A stretch of DNA of 64,000 nucleotides from Branchiostoma floridae (lineage: Eukaryota; Chordata; Leptocardii; Amphioxiformes; Branchiostomatidae). Positions 12,047 to 27,000 of this stretch are shown one piece after another. The notes below the pieces were generated by a model, which made no database searches, had not been told where the DNA came from, and worked only from the letters and a program-made list of their open reading frames with translations. Numbering within the stretch: position 1 is the first letter of the stretch; each line of letters starts with the position of its first letter. The DNA lies in NCBI RefSeq assembly GCF_000003815.2, contig NC_049983.1:26099003-26163002 (forward strand). Reading direction: 5' to 3'. Both the position numbers and the translations under genes were made by a program.

Positions 12047-15000
12047 GTGAGTCCCACAGCTCAACTTCTTCCTTTCTTAGATTTAGAACTAGCTTATCGA
12101 GATCTTGTTGAGAACATATTGAGATCTACATTTTGATTTTTTACATGATGTCCAGTCTACCAACTATACATATGGGAGAAAAACATAAAGATTAAAAATA
12201 TCATTTGTTTGTTCATTTATTGTTGTAGGAACTCCATAATTGAGTGATTTTATAACCATTTCGTTTAGGACTTTTATTTCTTATAACTAGTACATGTAGT
12301 ACAAAAACATAGCCTGGTATTTAAAACAATATTTTGATGAGGCAAAGTCCTGTAAAGAATGCATATTTTACTTTAATTAATATCTATGTTTTTCTTAATC
12401 CACGCATGGAGTGGGGAATAGCAAAACAAGTTGTTGCTGTGTGTGTCAGTGCTCATATCTTATCACAGCTTATAAGACTATTGTATAGAAACTACTTAAA
12501 ATCTGTTACCAGATAATAAAATATTATTCCAAACAGAGCAAGGTTTTCCAAAAATGAAAATTAATGTCCCAAACCATTGAATTGCAGGTTATGGCTAATA
12601 TCTTGGTAAAATTGTTGTTAGCTTAAAGAAATATACCTACCTACCTAGTAGCTTGACCTCCAGGTCACTGGGGGGCAAGGTAGAGCTATGGCTAACAACA
12701 AATGTCAAGTCAAAATGTCTAAGCAATTACTTACAGTAAACTTGGTGTGTTTAGATCCCTGTTTTCAAGTTTAACTGCAGCCACAGAGAGTTGAAAAAGT
12801 CAGTGGGATAGAAAGCTTTTTAAGTTTACTCCATGGCATACCTGAGCCATTACTCTGAAGATGATTCATTTGCAACCAAGCATATAATCATCCCAAAACG
12901 TGCCATAGGAAGGAGGGAAACATATCATCGAGGGTAGTTACGATAAATACTGGAGCCAGCTAAACCTTTTATTACACCTTTCCTAGTAGTCATTTGTGTG
13001 AATTATATTATAGCTGTGTGTTCCGCATATCGTCTCACTGCTCCGGAAATTGCCAGAATGGAATACAATCATCCCTACTGGTTGCTGCATCTTGGTTCTA
13101 TATTGGCTTCTGTGCAGTAAAGATAATAGGAGTGGGATTTTTGTTTGCCTGGAGGCAAGACTGGTGTTAAATAGTTCCAGTTGTACCATGACGTTATTTA
13201 CAAATGAGCTTAGGAGAACTTTAAATGTCACTGTAATGTGAAGAAGAAGAAGACTGCTACCTGAGGCCATGCCAGTACATCAGGGTCATCAGGTAGAAAG
13301 GTAGGTAGAAAGTCAGCAAAAAGACAAGTTAGAAAGAGAAGAACTGAGAAAAAAACCTAAGTCTGATTACACTGCCTCCCTGGAAAATGTTTGAAACAAG
13401 GTACAGAATTCTGCCTTTAGATTGTGTTTCCATATCGATCATCCAGTCTAGCATTATTTTCTTAATCAAAGAGTTGCAACTCTGTTGAAACTTGAATCTG
13501 ACTACTAGTATATTGAGCTGGTGTGTTACACCAAAGGGTGGTTATAACATTAAGTTTCTGTGTTCTGTATTTTACATGTATGATTATGGTAGTCTCCATT
13601 GTCCTCTAGATCCTTTGCATAGTCATAGTCTGTGTAGACTGACTGGCAGTAGTAGTAGTAATAATTTGTGTGTACCAATGTTCAGACATTCTTCATTCAT
13701 GATGGTATTCCAATTCCAATTAATCATCAATTCATCTCTTAATAGAGTTTTTCATCAATCAGTGACTGTTATTAAAGGTAAGCAAACGTACCTCCAAATT
13801 TTCGATGGCTATCCAGTCCATCTTGCTCACGGAGTGACCTAGTTTTTCTCGCGAGAGTTGCGAGAACTAGGTCAAGACTTTCGTGGATCTTCTGCCCCCC
13901 ACCCTGCCTCATTACAGAGTAAGGGTAAGTAGGACTTGGGCAGCTCCCAGCCATCATTCCGTCACTCCGTGAGCAAGATGGACTGGATAGCCATCGAAAA
14001 TTTGTAGGTACGTTTGCTTACCTTTAATAACAGTCACTGATTGATGAAAAACTCTGACTATTAACTGTAAACATACGTGACTAATGAATCTCTTCAACGA
14101 GCATCATCTCTTAAATCTGAGAACCATCAAATTGCATTGCTACGGCCCACCAGCAGAATCCACAGGTACTCAGCAAGCTTGAACCATAATGAGAGGTCGT
14201 TGACCTGAAGGGCACTTTCTAGCTCCCCAGGAAATCGTCAATGAAAAACAATGGCTCCGGAGGGAGGCGCACTTGTACCCTGTCAGGTCTAGCTTAATGG
14301 TAATCTGGTAAGAACTACTCTCTGAGAGGCCTCTGAGCTGTCAGAGTTGTGACACAACGCTTCATCTTTGTCAGTGGGAAGTTTCTCAGGGTCTGACCGT
14401 GGTGCTGATACTTCAGCTGGAAAGATTTGGAGGGCGAAGCAACTCAGTATTGTCAGGGATACTGGGGACAAAAGATGCTAGTTATGGTTTTCAGTGTTTA
14501 TTTTCTTAGTCTGAGAACCATCAAATTACATTGCTATGGCCCACCAGCAGAATCTACAGGTACTCAGCAAGCATGATACATAATCAGGGGTCAGTGACCC
14601 GAAGGGCACTTCCTAGCTCCCCAGGAAATCATCAATGAAAGACAATGGCTCCGGTGGGAGGTGCACTTGTACCCTGTCAGGTCTAGCTTAATGGTGATCT
14701 GGTAAGAACTACTCTCTGAGAGGCCTCCGAGCTGACAGAGTTGTAAACCGACACTTCATCTTTGTCAGTGGGAAGTTTCTCAGGGTCTGTCTGTGGTGCT
14801 GTGGTGTGGTGTGGTACAAAATGCACTTGTCCCCTGTCAGGTCTAGCTTAATCGTGATTTGGTAAGGACTACTCTCTGAGAGGCCTCTGAGCTGTCAGAG
14901 TTGTAAACCGACACTCCATCTTTGTCAGTGGAAAGTTTTTCGGTCTGTCCATGGTGCTGATACTTCAGCTGTGATGATTTGGCTCTGGCCGGCTTACTCC

Positions 15001-18000
15001 TCTTTCTGTTCCGTTTCCAGGTTTTTTTTCAGCGACCAGGAGTCTGGGGAGTGGATATATTCCCTCAGATTTAGGTTTTCCTCCCTGACCTCTCTGTTTT
15101 CATCTCTCACAATGAACCAAGCTTATGGACATAACTTCCTGTAGCTTCAGCTTGGTTTCTGTTTCAAAACAGCTGGGAAGCAAGGAAATGAAGAAAACTG
15201 GCCTCAAGTGCCGAATATCGGGCATTCAGCCTGGCAGCCAACATTAGGAGCTCTGCTCCGGTTTATCTGGTTTGTCAATTTCCCCTCAGATGCGGCTGTT
15301 ATGTGATGAGTAACTCATCACACATAAAGCTCCGCAAATAAGTGCTGCCAGAGTCGAAAGAAAAGCAATCCGGCCACACGTGCCAGATATCGGGTGTTTC
15401 ACCCTGGCAGTCAGGAGTTCTGCTCTGGTTTATCCGGTTGTCTGGCTTGTCAATTTACCCTCAGATGCGGCTGTTATGTGATGAGCAACTCATCACATAT
15501 AAAGCTCCGCAAATAAGTGCTGCCAGAGTCGTTTACACCAGCAACGTCTGCAATCAGGTGCTGAGATTGCTGTTGATACGAAAGTATTACCCAAAGGTAC
15601 AGGCCAAGCTCCGAATTGGAGCATATCCGTTCGTTCCTGTAAATTGGGTGGGAAAGAGTTGCTTGATCATGTTAAAAAATGTGGTAATGAGTTGCTGAGG
15701 CAGTATCAAGCCATTTTGTTGTTTGTTGGATTTGCAAAGATTATGCTGAACTGGACGTGAACAACAGACTATGACAGGAAAGTATCTTTGTATGAACCTT
15801 TATTTATTCATAAGAAGCTCAAATTGACCTGCATGCTGCTTTTCATTGGTCATGAGGGAGGTAAGGGTCAAATAAATTTTGTTTGTTTGTGTATTTATTT
15901 CAAAAGTATAACTGAGATACAGATTACATTGAGTCTATAAACATATATCATTACAGTCATATTCATACTGCAAAAAACATATAGCAGAGCAAAAGCTCAA
16001 GGTTCATAGTCCCCTTATTTGGATCATTTCATTTTGTTTAAGAGTCTCTTAAAGGTGGTCCGATATGGAGCCGTACGTTCCCCCAGACATTTCTACACAT
16101 TTTTTGCTGGTAGATATAGATAATATTTAGTCACGTTCATCTCTAGTTTTCTTTCCAGCCTTCTTGTTTTCATCTTGTTCTGTTGTGCAATTTTATGTCA
16201 AACATAAAAAAAAACACAAGAATTCTCTAGTTGTGTGGCCAACGGAGATGTTTTGCAAGAAAAAATTAATCAAATTTTCCAAATCTGAGGCTACCACTGG
16301 GTCTAAATTGCCCTTTTCCTTGTCCTTTTCTGCACTGGATTTGGATAAAGATTATGCTTTTGTTAGTCTGGAATTGACCCAGAGGCTGGGGAATGGACTT
16401 GGCAAAAATTGATACTTCAAGGTTTTCCAAATCTAAAGCTACCACTGGATCTTAATTGCCCTTTTCCTTGCCCTTTTCTGCACTGGATTTGGATAAAGAT
16501 TATGATTTCGTTTGGTTTAGAATTTGACCCAGAGGCAGGGGAATGGACTTGGCCAATCTTTCTGCATTCTAACAATAAATCCGCTGCTCAATCTAAGTCA
16601 ATGCACCGCCGGGAAGACAGCCTGCTGGGGTAACCTGAGGTACAAACCCATCAAAAATTTATCGTGGGTTGTTAAAGCGTGCCATTACCAGCAGGGTCTG
16701 GTCTGTCTCGATGGCAAATTGAACTAATAAAACACAATGTAGGAAGATCCTATTGTTGTTCCTCAGCCCTGCGAGTCCTATTTGATTTGCTGGGGCGATA
16801 CAAACCTTTTAGGCGTCACCAAGGAAGGCTGTTAGGCCACACCAAGTCTATTTCTTGGTTCTAAGGTTTGAAAAAATAATGCTTAAGTCGATGATCTACT
16901 TGAAAGTAAAGTCAGGCAGTGCTGTCTCCAGGACCTGTCATTCCATCCCAGGATGGAAACTTGCTTGTTGGGATGAAAAATAATTTTACATCATTCCTCC
17001 CCAGAAATTAAAATGAAACTGTAGAAAGGTACTTTCATAAGCTTAAAATGCCATATTTAACTGGGAAAATTAACAACATGAGCTCCCAAAACAATGAGTG
17101 GGACGGAAAAAAATTTAAAGCCCTGGCTGGTTTGAAGGAAATCTGTACCTTGTTTCACACGGTTCAATTTGTTTGTTCGTAGCAGGCTTTTAGGTAGGAT
17201 TTTATCACAGGTGTTCCAAACTTATTGGTGAGTCGCTGCAAGTGATATAGGTGTGAGTAGTGTAGGGGTATCCTGGGGCATCCACCTTCCATGGTGCAGA
17301 GTCAAAATGGTGCATTCTAATGTATCCTGAGGGGTAAAATTACTGTCAGAGAGGTCACAGTAGAAGACTGACCACAAGTGACCTAGTGGCATCCCTGGTC
17401 AATCAGAATTTCATGCTTGTCAGAGGATCTGCTCGCCAGTGTAAGGGCGTCTAGTGCGTCCAATTTCTTGTTATTTTAAGGAAAGCACGTACAAATGATG
17501 CCTATATGCATGCCTGGTTAAAAGTCTGGTTCTTAGGTTAGAAAATATTTTGCTGAACTTGACGATCTACATGAAAATAATCTTTGCCTTTCTTCACACA
17601 GTTTCAAGGAAAGAATGTAGTCAGATTTACCTTCTTCTCATTCCTCTTCACTCTCTATCGTTTTCTTCTTTGTTTGTTTTGTCTGGAAAGAGAGGGTGGA
17701 CTCTTGATGATTTGTTGCTAACTGCTTTTTTGGTATACGTAACTATAACTAAGAACCAAGGAAATCAATTTGTATTGCCTAACAATACATCAACTGCACC
17801 TCTGCGTGTATGCTACTGTCTGCAATCAAAGGGCTGGGGGTTTGAAACCTTTTGTTGTTGCCAAATATTTTCTGCTATTGAATCTTGCTGCCCTATATAC
17901 CAGCAGGCACTACAAGTATTTGACCAAATGAACAAATAAGATTTTGCAGTCTAGTGCTGCCCTCTTGCTCCGTCATCTGTAAAATTAAATGTGGGCGTCG

Positions 18001-21000
18001 ACATCATCATAGGAATGGAAATTTACACAATAGGCACATATCACTGTAGATTTAAGCTTCTTATTTCTTGTGTATTGCCCACATAACTATAACACGGGCA
18101 ATTTTGCGTTGATGCAGAGAGGACAGAGTAACTTGATAGGGGTCTGAGGAGATGATGCCATTTTTATTACATTGTTTCTCATTTTAAATAGATGGATACG
18201 ATTGTTACTGTGAAGTAAGTCAATGCTTCATGTACCTTAGTGGACCTGTCCTAACATTTGAATGGTCTCATACATCATTTCGTGCAACCAACGCAAAACA
18301 AAATGTTGATAGATAGAAAAGCAGGCTAGATGTCTTGAATCAGTAGACATGAATTGCTGAAATGCATGCTTTTCAAAAAGTGCAGTAAAATCTTTAACAA
18401 TGTAGGTTGAAGGGCCATTTATCCAGTACCAGAAACTATCAGTGTTTTACAGAGATTAGTGTAATAGTGTTGCATATTATATGGAATCATTAGTTTGAAG
18501 CAATTCTTGTTGCTTTTATTTTATTAACATCAACTGTATCAAGAAGACATTAATATAATAAGGCCTAGAAAAATGTTGTGGCCTTTGTAATGGTGAGAAG
18601 CTGTAGAAGTAATATATAATATTAGACAAAAAAATCCACAGAACTCTTCTTAGCCTGTTGGATTTTTGCCCAATTCTTATTCAGATCCGTTACTGGATGC
18701 ATAAAAATACATAATGTCTTGTGGCAGCCATTATTCCCTACTAATTTGTTTTTCATTGAAATGCTGTAAGGCTGTATTCATCATTCCTGTAACCAAGTAT
18801 GTTTGTGTAATGTATTCTTACAGAGAAATGTTATTGTATCGTGCTTAAAGGATGTTATGTACTCATGTATTGAAAACACAAAGGAAGAAAATATCCCTTG
18901 TAATGGCTATAGACTTTCTGACGTACATACAAAGGAGGTATTATATGATCTATACTTAGAGCTCGTCAGTGGATATTAAGATCTATTGTGAAGCAGACAA
19001 GTATGATGTCTTTAATGTGTGATGAATTGGTAGACTCTTATATGCCATTAGGGTGTTGAATTCATCACAATCATAAAGATGTCATATGCTAATGCACTTA
19101 CTAATACACATAGTCTAGCTGATACTTGCAGATTTGTCTAAGATTGATTTCCTATGGAATAATCATCTGACTTGAAAAGAAATTTGGGGTGCCATAATGT
19201 AAATGTTATAAATCTTTTAAAACCGATATCTGTTTGTTTCTTGTCTTGACTTTCAAGTGAGATAGAAGGCAGTCCTTTTTTCATCTTAGACCAGTGAGCA
19301 GTTTTGACAAACAGTTATAGCTATAAGGCCATACCAATTTGACTTGCTGGTTCTAAGATTTGAAGAATAATACAAAATATGCTTAACAATTAAAACAAAG
19401 TATGAGAACCAAGTTTATGCCTTGGTGCACTCAGCATTATGAAGTGAATACAGTCATAAAAAAACTCATATTAAAGTTTTTCTCCCTGCTCGTTGCTTTC
19501 ATAATGTCTAATTGCTATATTTTCATTTTTAAAAATCCGAGAACCAAGGAATAAAATTGGTGTGGCCTTAGTAAGAAAAGTAGAAAGAAACTTAATATGA
19601 CTTGAAGGATCAATAAAAGAAGACGTACTACTATATTCCAGCAGATATACAGTTATGTAAAGTTGTAACTCAAGCAAGGGGGAAGTTAATGCAGTTCTAT
19701 TAAATTTTTCCTTCCTGCTCATTGCTTTCATAATGTCTGGTTGTTATATTTTCATTTTCCAAGATCCCAGAACGAACAAATAAAGTTGGTATCGCCTTGG
19801 TAAGGAAAGTAGGAAGAAAATTGATATGATTGAAGGATCAACAAAAATTAAAGAAGACGTACTGCTATATTCCAACAGATATACGGTTATGTAAAGTTGT
19901 AACTCAAATAAGGAGGATTTGGGTTACACTGGGAAGGGCTTTGATATGATCTATCTATGAAACCTAGTAGGGTATATAACATTACATGTATGTAAGAAGA
20001 GACTCTAAGATATTGCATGGAATGGAGAAGTATGCATTTATCAAAGAAAAATTGTAGCTTGAGTAATCGTAGTGCTGTAGCGGGCTTTAGGCAAAGATTG
20101 GTTGGGTCAGATATTTACAGGCTTCTCCATAACAAGACAGTACAGGGCTCAAAATTTATTTCGGGGATAAGGTGCACAGGTGCACCCATTCTGAAAAATT
20201 GGGCGCACCAAAAAATTGATAGAGTGGAAGAAACAAAGAGTACAAGCAAAATACATAAAAAATTCAAGTTGTAATCATATTCCAAAATTTTGTCTACATT
20301 CATTCCATATCCTTACAAATCAAATATTGCAGGTCAATTTTCAAGTGTGAATATCAACGGTCGAGAGATGTGAAATAAACTTGACACTTTCGAGTGCCTC
20401 ATTTGAAGTGGAAGAATTTGACCCCCAATCATATATTCATTTTATATTGCCCCATCTTCAATCGCAAATCGTGACTCAGACAAAAGTAGGTCGTATTGTC
20501 AGCAGGATGTCAAAGGAACTTGACGCTTGCAAGTGCCCCCTTAAAAGTGAAAGAATTTGACCCTCAGATCATTTATTCATTTTATATTGCCCCGTCTTCA
20601 GTCGCGAATCGTGACTCAGACAAAAGTAGGTCGTATTGTCAGCCAGATGTCAAAGGACAGATTACTCATCTCATCAGCATTCCCAAAGCACCGTTAAGTC
20701 ACAATTGATTCACGGCTGCATCTCCTGAATGGGAATTATGCTGGGATTGTGTGTGTGGTGGGGAGGGGGGCGCAGACACACCCAGAAACTGACCTAATCT
20801 TCTTGACACATTTAGTGCAGTTAGATAAGGCAACAAAAATTTAGTTAATTGGTTCTTGGACTGAAAATGTAAGCATTCTTACTGGGGAAATGTACTTCAG
20901 GGAGTAAGTCAGAAATGCAGACACACATACAAACAGACAGACTTGCAGATAGACCAGAAAATTACCTAATCTTCTAAACACCATTAATGAAGTAGAAGTA

Positions 21001-24000
21001 ATAATGATGATGAATAATGAAAATAAGGCAAAAACAATTCAATTCTTGGATTGAAAAAGAATCCTAACTGGAGGATAATCATTCATATAAAACAGGAAAT
21101 CATAGAGTTAGTAAGGAATACAGACAGACAGTCATGCATACAGACACACCAAGTAGCAGCACCATGGACATTGCATTTCTTACACTGTTGGGAGCTTACC
21201 CTGGTAAAAGGATACAGAAATAAACAGATTGACCTACATAGAAAATTACAATACTCGCCTTCGTTGCAGATAAAGAAAAATGCAACAGAATCTGAGGGAA
21301 TGTAAGATTCTTTATGCACTGGGTTTTGGGGATTATATTTAAGCAGTTAGTAAGGTCCAGGTTTTCTGAGCATCGCATCTCGTTCTGTTAGTATGCCAAA
21401 TGTTTACGTATCCGCCCATGCAGTTCGACTCTAGACAGGTCTGATATAGTCGTTCAATTTTGGAATGTTTTCGTCTCCATCCGACCGGAAAGGTGGCATA
21501 TGGAATGCTGCTGTATCTGGGAACAGTGCCAACAACATAAACCTGTTACCCGCGCCACTTCAGTGTCAACAGCCTACAGTTGATAGAAGAAGATACACCA
21601 AAAATAGTTACTCAAACAACTGGATATGGTTTTGAAGTTGGTTTCCAGTTGCTTGAGTAACTATTTTTTGGTATATCTTATTACCTAGATGTCTAACCTA
21701 CATCGAGATAGAAGAAGAACTTTATTGCACGACAATTGTACATGGTACAATGTATGGCAACAACTACCACACAAAGTACAAAATAGGTGTATACAAGACT
21801 TGATATCCAAATTAACATAACAAGAAGGGCTAACACAAGTCTTTGATATAGTGATACAATCGAGTTGGGCTAATCATGAATTCCATCATTCTTTCTAAAA
21901 GCAAAGCAGTCTTTGATATATTTGCGTATCTTTGCATTATGGGAGTTGTGGCATCTAAAGATATATACAAATCTGTCTGTTGCATCGAGTCTTTTGAAAT
22001 CTGCTGTACTGGATACGAGAAAAGCGAATAGTTTTTAGTCATTACATAAAATAGTGTATCTAGAACATTCCATTATGGGGTGCACTGACACAATCTGGTG
22101 CTATCGGTCTGCTGTAGAGTTTGGATGAAATTGAAATTGACTTTTTTTACATAAAGGTAGTCTGGGATTGTGAATTGAATTGGTGGAGAAGTATTGAGTT
22201 GGCTGTGATGGCAAAGTTAAACAAGATAGATATTTATGGTCATGACGAGGAGTAGAATACTTTATCTCATAAGATATTTTTTTCACAATACGAGGGTCAT
22301 ATATCCGTCAGTTTCATCAGGTTGGTACGTCACTGAATAAAGACTTTTTTTACACAGCAGCTGTTTTATTAGTCTATGACCGCATCTGAACTGTGAGCAG
22401 CAACACCTATGCTGCAGTATAATGTGAACCACTCAGAATTGCCCAGAAGAAGGCAACAGATGGTCACCAAAATGTCAGTATAATAAAGCAATGGTTGTGT
22501 AGAAAGAGTCACGTATTGTTTTTGAAAAATGGATAACCTATAATCATTATGTTTGTCAACGAACTTTAGATGGGCATTTATGACAGGTTTCAAAGGGTTA
22601 AGATTTAAAGAAGAATAGTTTTCCTCCTAAAATTAAGTATATTTCAATATAAAAGAAGAATCACTTTTTTTTATGATAGAGAAAGCAATAGCTAAAGTAT
22701 CAGCACCACGGAGATGTCCATTGATACTTGTATATTGTATCTCTTCAATGTTATGTTTTCTTAGTTTTTATAGGCCATAACTTTGAGATGATATGAATTG
22801 AAGAAACTAACCAAACATGTCTCCAGAGTTGCAAGGAATCTTCATTTGCATTTATCTTCTAGAAAAGTAAAAGTGAAACAAAGATCAGCTCAAAAAGAAC
22901 TTCAGTGCTTTTGCCTTGACTCTTCCAATGCCTTCTCTATGACTTCCCCAAACTATACTAACAAAGGAAACTGCATCTATGTCTTGCCAATGCTATGCAC
23001 TTGGACTGTTAGATTTATCTTCAATCCCACCAGTAGTAGCTTATGCCAATTTCTAGACGGTAGCCATTTCCACAAATTATCTTGCATAGTTATAGATCCA
23101 TCTTGCTTTTCATTATGATTATCATGTATCAATATCCGTACCACATTGTTTCTCACCCGCATGATTTTGCAAATCACTTAACAGTTGCTTTCTTGGCCTT
23201 CTTTTTTCTTTTTCCTTGATTCAGTTCGTAGTTGGTTCGAGATGCAGGAAGGCCCATGTGGTAAGTGTAGTGAGTAGACTCCCATCTCTGTGTTCCGTTC
23301 TCGCACTGTTTTTGTTCCGTTCTTTGTTCTCACATGAATGTTCTCACATTGCTATATAGAATATTACACTGTAGTGTTTCAGCTCATGCAGTTCTTACTT
23401 GAATGTATAAGCTTTGTCTATGCAAACTGTGGAGAGAAGCTTTCCATTTTTGAACAGTACACTTTTTATCCAATACATAGATGACAACTCAACATACACA
23501 ATGTTTCCTGTCTTTTATCAAAACCTGAATTTTGAAATATGTCTCATAACAACATGGTCTTTCATGAAAACTACCCAAGTTCAAGCCAAAATTATTACAG
23601 AATACATTTTGTATCAATCTATTATTTCAAGCAAAATGAACGTGGATGATGTGATAATAAAAGTTTTTTGTCGCATCCTTAACAGTTTGATATGCGAGAA
23701 AGTGTCTCTAATTTGCACGTACGTTTTTTCTTGCTTAGCCCTCTGCAACACCCAGGCTGCTGTGGTCCACTTGTCAGTCTCTTGGCTGATGTCATGTGTC
23801 AAAAGGGGTTAAGGCTGTGCTATGATATCATGGTGAAACTATTCTTTGTGTGTTGTTAGCTGATGTAAGCCACAGCTGGACTTCTGCACTGATAAACATG
23901 TCACTGATGCTCCGGAACTATTTATTTCCGACACGAAAATCGGACTTACCCATTTTTTTGACTAAACATCTCCAGTCTTTGTCAAAGAATGAACAATCCA

Positions 24001-27000
24001 CTCCTGCTGTTATGTCATGTACATTACGTTATGTACATAGCTTACGTGGCATACGTTGGCAGTGGATCATAAGTTGCAGGAAGTCTATGGAGCCCACCGT
24101 CTCTGTTAAGAGATGGTTGTAAAGCTCTGATGGAGATAGCTTCTTCCTATGGCAAAAAAGGCTGGCTCTGAGTCCAGCATTCTCATTTCATTCTATGTGA
24201 TTGAAGCAGTGGATTGTTCATTTCTTGACAAAGACTGGAGCTGTTCAGTTGAAAATTTGGGTAAGTCCAACTTTCGTGTTGGAAATTACAGTTCAACTTT
24301 TCCAGAATGTCTTCTGCCAACACAGATGAACTTTCAAGTTTTGTCACTGATGCTGTTATGTGCCTACTATAGCATAAAAAAAACAATGAATCCATTCCAA
24401 ACCTTTCAGAGCAAAATTTTTATTCATTAGGCAACACATAGAATTATTGATTTTTGGATTTGATAAGATGCTGCAGAAACTGTCTGCGCCAAGATACAAA
24501 CTTTTCCGTCAAAGTCTGTTTTAATGTTGATCAATCCAGCATCATTTTTCAAAATCTGGCAACCAAAAAAATCAATTTGGTGGAAACTGTCATCTAACAA
24601 ACTGTCATCTAATACTATTAAGAACAGGTTATTACGGTATATCAAGTGACAACCAGTGGTTTCAAGTTGTCATTTAAAAACATTGCAGCTGGAAAATACC
24701 GTCCATTGACTTGATATGCCTATTAAACTACACTGATTTTGAATACAACGGACCCTGTGGATAAAGGTGAACCAGCATTAAGTCTTTTCTCCATGTTTTT
24801 TCCCTGTCAGAATCGTCAGTTTCCCAGGTTTGTAGTGAAGGAGATGGAGACCATGTACGTGGAGGAGCTGAGGAGCTCGATCAACCTCCTCATGGCCAAC
24901 CTGGAGAGCATGCCCGTCTCCCGGGGCAACCAGGACTCCAAGTACTCCATACAGAGACTCAAGAGGTGAGAGGTAACACGGGGTCAGGAGTCATGTGGGG
25001 TCAGAGCAAGGTTAAAGGACAGTGTTGAAAACTGAAATGAAAAAAAAAAAAAATGGACTCCATACAGAGACTCAAGAGGTGAGAGGTCATGCGGGGTCAG
25101 GGGTCATGTGGGGTCAGCAAGGTCAAAGGACAGTGTTGAAAACTGAATAATGAAACAAAAACTCAGTGAACTAGTGCAGTGTCATCAAATGGCCCAGTTG
25201 ATAGGCTATTGGGTACAAGGCCTCAGTTTCTCATCCTGGCATATTCATTTGTGGCTAGACATTGTGTCCGTGAGACACTTTAATAATGACTTTCCTTGCT
25301 TCTTCCTGGGTAAAAGTGGATGCCTGACCTCGGTTGGGGACTCAAGGTAAAAGGTGATGTGCGAACAACCACCCGAGCGGCTCAAACCATTCCGGCCAAA
25401 ATAGGGGTAGGGAATCTCCCGAGCAGCCCTCGTAACCCCTGCTTCGCCTATTGGGTCAGTTAGTCCTCACTCATAGTGAGCAATTGGGCTGGTCTCAATC
25501 ATGTTTCTGACCTAGGGCGAAGAGTTGCTGTTACAGTTCTAATCATGTAACCCGTAACCTTGAGTGGCCTTCATGGCCTTGTTACGTGGTGACCATTGAG
25601 TAAAAAAAAAAAAGGAGAGGGATGTGCTCCGCCTTCCAATATCGTGCCCTAGACACAGTAGATTATCAAACCATTGCAGTCAAGTCAAGGCCTTACAAAG
25701 GCTATGGGACTGCCTTTTCCTGTTATGATTAATCTTAATATATGTATTTTATTTACTAAGCAATTCCTCTGTAGTCTCTTGACATTTAAAAGGAAGAAGG
25801 ATTAATATTTCTTTTATCTCTGAAAACATGTCGAGATCGATACCTGCAAAGTTGCTATCTGTAAATCGAATTCATGTAGCCCGAGGCCTTACCACTTAAT
25901 TTTTATTGTTCTCAGATGTTCTTAAGTACAGTTTTAGACAGATAAAAGCATAGAGCTGTGAGAAAAAATATGTAATTGCCCCTATAAATGAGGTTGTTGG
26001 TACCAACTCAATCACAGACAAATTCCCATCAAAAAGGTTAACATTCAGGTTAAGGTAGTCCTACAGCCTTTTAATGCCAAGTTGTAATGTCAATATAAAA
26101 ACGAAGACTTGGTCTAAGTGGAATTTAAGACTAAAAGTCTAAATTTTCCATAAACTTTAATTTCACGTTGATTTTACGACCCAGCAATATCAAACTTTAA
26201 AGCCTGGAACCAACAAATCGAGTTAGTGTGGTCTTATCTGTTGCAGACACATTGCAGCTGCCCCACTGTGACTCTGGATAAGGTTCGCTCTCAACAATGG
26301 GGAATAATGCATCTCCACAGGAAATCTTTATAATGTTAATGACAACATAAATAACCTGCCAAGTGCTTATGTCAAGTCCAAGTGATCTCGAACCAGTTTA
26401 GCTCTCTGAAGAGCTTTTCTTCCACAGCTGGTTGTGACAGAGACAGACGATATAAGTATGCACAGTATCTACAGGTTCATTGTACCATCGTGGCATCATG
26501 TGGTGCAATCGGTAAAGGCGTATAACCCAAACCTCAGAGGTATGGTATGGGTACGAAAACGCTGATATGCCCCAATGTTGTGCGCTTGGGAAAGGCACTC
26601 AACACAACTTTCCTCACTTAACTCAGGTGTACATGAGTACATATCTTTGGACATTTATCCAAGTATACTTAGTGCAAAAGACCACATCCTATACTCAAAA
26701 GTTTTAATGACTTGTTAACAATTACCTTTAACAGTCTTTCTGGCACCTCAAAAAACTTCTAGTGCCCCCTCCTGACAATTTTTTTAGGAATGCCATTTCC
26801 AATCTAACCAACCATTTATAAAGACATAACCCGTTCCATGTAAGAATAGTAATTATGGTATTATACGCTGGAGTCAAAAAGTTTGCCAACAGCGCCTCAA
26901 CTATTGTACTTTAAGGCAATACCAATTCATATCCTTGGCTCTCATACATCACTCACTACCCGGTTTAGCATCCGTTGTTCCCAGTCTTGCAAGGGCTGGA

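Larger units (their letters stand above)
12047..23224. other. intron w1-w2, first part
   Basis: Besides the repeats listed separately, 12.1-13.7 kb and 17.0-19.3 kb are AT-rich with no coding signal. 16,925-17,130 (ggacctgtcattccatccca, gagtgggacgg) looks like another decayed MITE. No CADPS exon or nested gene is recognised. Confidence 0.6.

Noticed and set aside
18186-18216. Possible 23-nt exon between ...aaatag and gtaagt
   Set aside because: Its length would shift the frame between phase-0 exons w1 and w2, and the acceptor is weak.
24249-24266. Possible 12-nt exon TTGAAAATTTGG before gtaagt
   Set aside because: It lies in the arm of a hairpin MITE and has no pyrimidine tract.
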